Origin: Bacteroidaceae bacterium
Lineage (GTDB): Bacteria; Bacteroidota; Bacteroidia; Bacteroidales; Bacteroidaceae
NCBI GenBank assembly: GCA_024401055.1
Contig: JAKSLT010000022.1
Span: 1 to 34,998, forward strand
Direction: 5' to 3'
Length of the DNA: 34,998 nucleotides
Positions within the stretch are counted from its first letter, which is position 1. Each line of letters begins with the position of its first letter. The notes beneath the pieces are model-generated. The model was given only the letters and a program-made list of their open reading frames with translations, made no database searches and was not told where the DNA came from. Below, in pieces: positions 32,993 to 34,998 of the stretch. Made by a program: the position numbers and the translations under genes.

Positions 32993-33008
32993 GGACCTCT
33001 CTTAACGG

Positions 33009-33050
33009 TATGCCTGAAGCCTCCGCGGGCTTTAGGCATATCCTACTTTT
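33009..33050 (+). terminator. Terminator after the M16 peptidase gene
   Basis: A 13-bp stem, TATGCCTGAAGCC with GGCTTTAGGCATA (one G-T pair), encloses a 6-nt loop and is followed by TCCTACTTTTATATT. It begins 17 bases after the stop codon. Confidence 0.75.
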
Positions 33051-33080
33051 ATATTCCTACGTTCTCCGTTTATCTTTTAT

Positions 33081-34998
33081 ATGAAGCGTTTTAACCTAAT
33101 CAACAACGTGACGGGCTGGCTCGTATTCCTCATCGCCGCCTTCACCTATTGCTCCACGGTAGAGCCCACCGCCTCGTTCTGGGACTGCCCCGAGTTTATC
33201 ACCACAGCCTTTAAGCTGGAAGTGGGTCACCCGCCCGGCGCACCCTTCTTCATGGTCACCGGCAACCTTTTCTCGCAGTTTGCCAGCGATCCATCGCAGG
33301 TGGCTCTCATGGTGAACATCATGAGTGCCCTGCTCAGCGCCTTCTGCATACTCTTCCTTTTCTGGAGCGTCACCCATCTGGCGCGCAAACTCCTCTGCAA
33401 GGACGGTGAAGAGATTTCCATCGCGCAGACTATCCTCGTCATGGGCTGCGGCGTCACCGGCGCTTTGGCTTACACCTGGAGCGACACCTTCTGGTTCTCC
33501 GCCGTCGAGGGTGAGGTGTATGCTTATTCCAGCATGTTCACGGCCCTCGTCTTCTGGCTTATTCTGAAGTGGGAGGAGCGTGCCGACGAACCCGGCAGCG
33601 ACCGCTGGCTCGTGCTCATCTTCTATCTCACCGGCCTCAGCATCGGCGTGCACTTGCTTAACCTTCTGTGCCTCCCCGCCATCTGTCTGGTATATTATTA
33701 TAAGAAGAGTCCCGAGGCCAACCTCAAGGGCTCCCTCATAGCCCTCGGCATCAGCTTCGTGCTCGTGGCCGCCGTGCTCTACGGTCTCGTGCCCGGCATC
33801 GTGAAGGTGGGCGGCTGGTTCGAACTCTTCTGCGTCAACACCCTCGGGCTGCCCTTCAACAGCGGCGTGGTCATCTACCTCCTCGTCCTCGTGGCCGTAG
33901 TGCTCAGCGCCCTGTGGGCCACTACGCGTAAGAACCGTCCCCGCATCATTGCCCTCTACATTGCCAGCGTGGCTCTCCTCGGCATACCTTTCTTCGGCCA
34001 CGGCGCAAGCAGTATCATCCTCGGCCTGCTCATTCTGGGAGCCCTCACATGGCTACTCACCGTGAAGCGCAACGGCGAATACCTCTTCCGCAAGCGTTTC
34101 CTCAACACTTCGCTCCTCTGCATGCTCGTCCTGATGATTGGCTACTCTTCCTACGCCCTCATCGTTATCCGCTCCACGCAGAACCCGCCGATGGATCAGA
34201 ACTCCCCCGAGGACATCTTCACCCTCGGCTCCTACCTCAACCGTGAGCAGTACGGCGACTCGCCCCTCATCTACGGCGAAGCCTTCACCAGCCAGCCCAT
34301 CGCCATCACTCAGGAGGAGAAGGTGCAGCGCCACGAGAAGACCTCTGCCGACGAGAAAGACAAATACGACGTCGTGCAAGTCTTTGGCGGCTACAAGTAT
34401 GCCTCCGAAGAGAAGATGCTCTTCCCCCGCATGCATCACCCCTCCTACGCCCAGGCCTACAACGACTGGCTCGGCGGCGTAGATACCCGTTCCTTCCAGT
34501 TTACCTTCACCGACGAGCAAGGCCGCGAGCAAGGTCCCGTACAAGGCACCATGCCTACACAATGGGACAACCTCCGCTTCTTCCTTTCCTATCAGGTGAA
34601 CTTCATGTACTGGCGCTACTTCATGTGGAACTTCGCCGGCCGCCAGAACGACCAGCAGGGCAACGGCGAGTATGAGCACGGCAACTGGATTACCGGCTTC
34701 TCCTTCATCGACAACGCCATGCTCGGCAGCCAGGAACTCCTCCCCGACGAACTCAAGGAGAACAAGGGCCACAACGTCTTCTACTGTCTGCCCCTCCTGC
34801 TCGGCCTCATCGGCCTCTTCTGGCAGGCCTACCGCGGCCAGCGCGGCGTGCAGCAGTTCTGGGTCACCTTCTTCCTGTTCTTCATGACGGGCCTCGCCAT
34901 CGTCCTCTACCTCAACCAGACCCCGATGCAGCCCCGCGAACGCGACTATGCCTATGCCGGTTCCTTCTATGCCTTCTGTATATGGATAGGTCTCGGCG
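33081..34998 (+). CDS. DUF2723 / GT117 family membrane protein (3' end beyond the window)
   Basis: The frame from ATG 33081 stays open to the window edge, giving 639 codons without a stop. The start MKRFNLINNVTGWLVFLIAAFTYCSTVEPT leads into FWDCPEFI (W34, D35, E38), the first-loop acidic motif of DUF2723 proteins, which resemble protein O-mannosyltransferases (GT-C fold). About ten or more transmembrane helices are visible, with a hydrophilic segment around residues 375-500 and NQTPMQPRERDYAYAGSFYAF near the break, another family signature. Members are large (about 1000 or more residues) Bacteroidota membrane proteins thought to transfer sugars from polyprenyl donors to proteins or lipids outside the cytoplasmic membrane. 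This enzymatic role is inferred from fold similarity. Confidence 0.9.
   Translation, partial: MKRFNLINNVTGWLVFLIAAFTYCSTVEPTASFWDCPEFITTAFKLEVGHPPGAPFFMVTGNLFSQFASDPSQVALMVNIMSALLSAFCILFLFWSVTHLARKLLCKDGEEISIAQTILVMGCGVTGALAYTWSDTFWFSAVEGEVYAYSSMFTALVFWLILKWEERADEPGSDRWLVLIFYLTGLSIGVHLLNLLCLPAICLVYYYKKSPEANLKGSLIALGISFVLVAAVLYGLVPGIVKVGGWFELFCVNTLGLPFNSGVVIYLLVLVAVVLSALWATTRKNRPRIIALYIASVALLGIPFFGHGASSIILGLLILGALTWLLTVKRNGEYLFRKRFLNTSLLCMLVLMIGYSSYALIVIRSTQNPPMDQNSPEDIFTLGSYLNREQYGDSPLIYGEAFTSQPIAITQEEKVQRHEKTSADEKDKYDVVQVFGGYKYASEEKMLFPRMHHPSYAQAYNDWLGGVDTRSFQFTFTDEQGREQGPVQGTMPTQWDNLRFFLSYQVNFMYWRYFMWNFAGRQNDQQGNGEYEHGNWITGFSFIDNAMLGSQELLPDELKENKGHNVFYCLPLLLGLIGLFWQAYRGQRGVQQFWVTFFLFFMTGLAIVLYLNQTPMQPRERDYAYAGSFYAFCIWIGLG

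Overview
The window is a stretch of Bacteroidota chromosome, most likely order Bacteroidales and probably a Prevotella-like gut or oral lineage. The evidence is the set of lineage-typical families (DUF3109, DUF5686, DUF2723/GT117, PqqL-type M16 peptidases, a fused SpmA-SpmB protein, a secreted modular protein with a Prevotella-style C-terminal tail), the Bacteroidota promoter signature (TAnnTTTG, sometimes with a CTTG or TTTG box 19-22 nt upstream), weak Shine-Dalgarno sequences, and a tRNA without an encoded CCA. Coding DNA is GC-rich and intergenic DNA is AT-rich and crowded with repeats. The family assignments rest on motif recognition by eye; no database was searched.

Layout. 1-7417 (+ strand): end of an unknown gene, a DUF3109 protein, a CobW-type metal chaperone, an M16 peptidase broken by a frameshift, then a surface-glycan block made of an LTA-synthase-like membrane sulfatase, a GT2 glycosyltransferase, and a GT2 domain fused to a WaaP/Kdo-kinase-like domain. 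7770-9337 (- strand): a Wzx/MATE-like flippase directly downstream of tRNA-Gln(UUG). 9812-15936 (- strand): a DUF5686 outer-membrane protein, a 60-residue peptide, and a 1118-residue secreted modular protein with an embedded zinc ribbon. 16613-19239 (- strand): hisS with a TTG start, then an exported endonuclease/exonuclease/phosphatase. 19420-22506 (+): SpmAB fusion and nadB. 22713-23978 (-): a beta-barrel protein carrying an in-gene heptamer repeat, divergent from a + strand run of an S41 processing protease, ruvB, ybeY and a small exported protein (24087-28083). 28772-29917 (-): GNAT-like protein. 30152-34998 (+): an intact M16 peptidase and a DUF2723 membrane protein cut off by the window edge.

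The genes are mostly housekeeping and envelope biogenesis: NAD synthesis, tRNA charging, recombination, rRNA maturation, periplasmic proteolysis and glycan assembly. I see no defence island, prophage, conjugative element, CRISPR array or biosynthetic cluster.

The most unusual content lies between the genes. There are (i) short palindromes sharing CCACRGCYGTGG or a CAGCTG core, in tandem every 22-23 nt; (ii) a separate 21-nt array; (iii) two copies of a roughly 255-bp MITE-like element with terminal inverted repeats; (iv) small C/G-rich relatives of its ends that supply the first codons of one gene and the last codons and stop of another; (v) heptamer simple repeats, one inside a coding sequence where unit changes would shift the frame; and (vi) long inverted repeats, one a perfect 60-nt palindrome. 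I found no convincing complete new multi-gene system; the repeat families and the glycosyltransferase-kinase fusion are the best leads.
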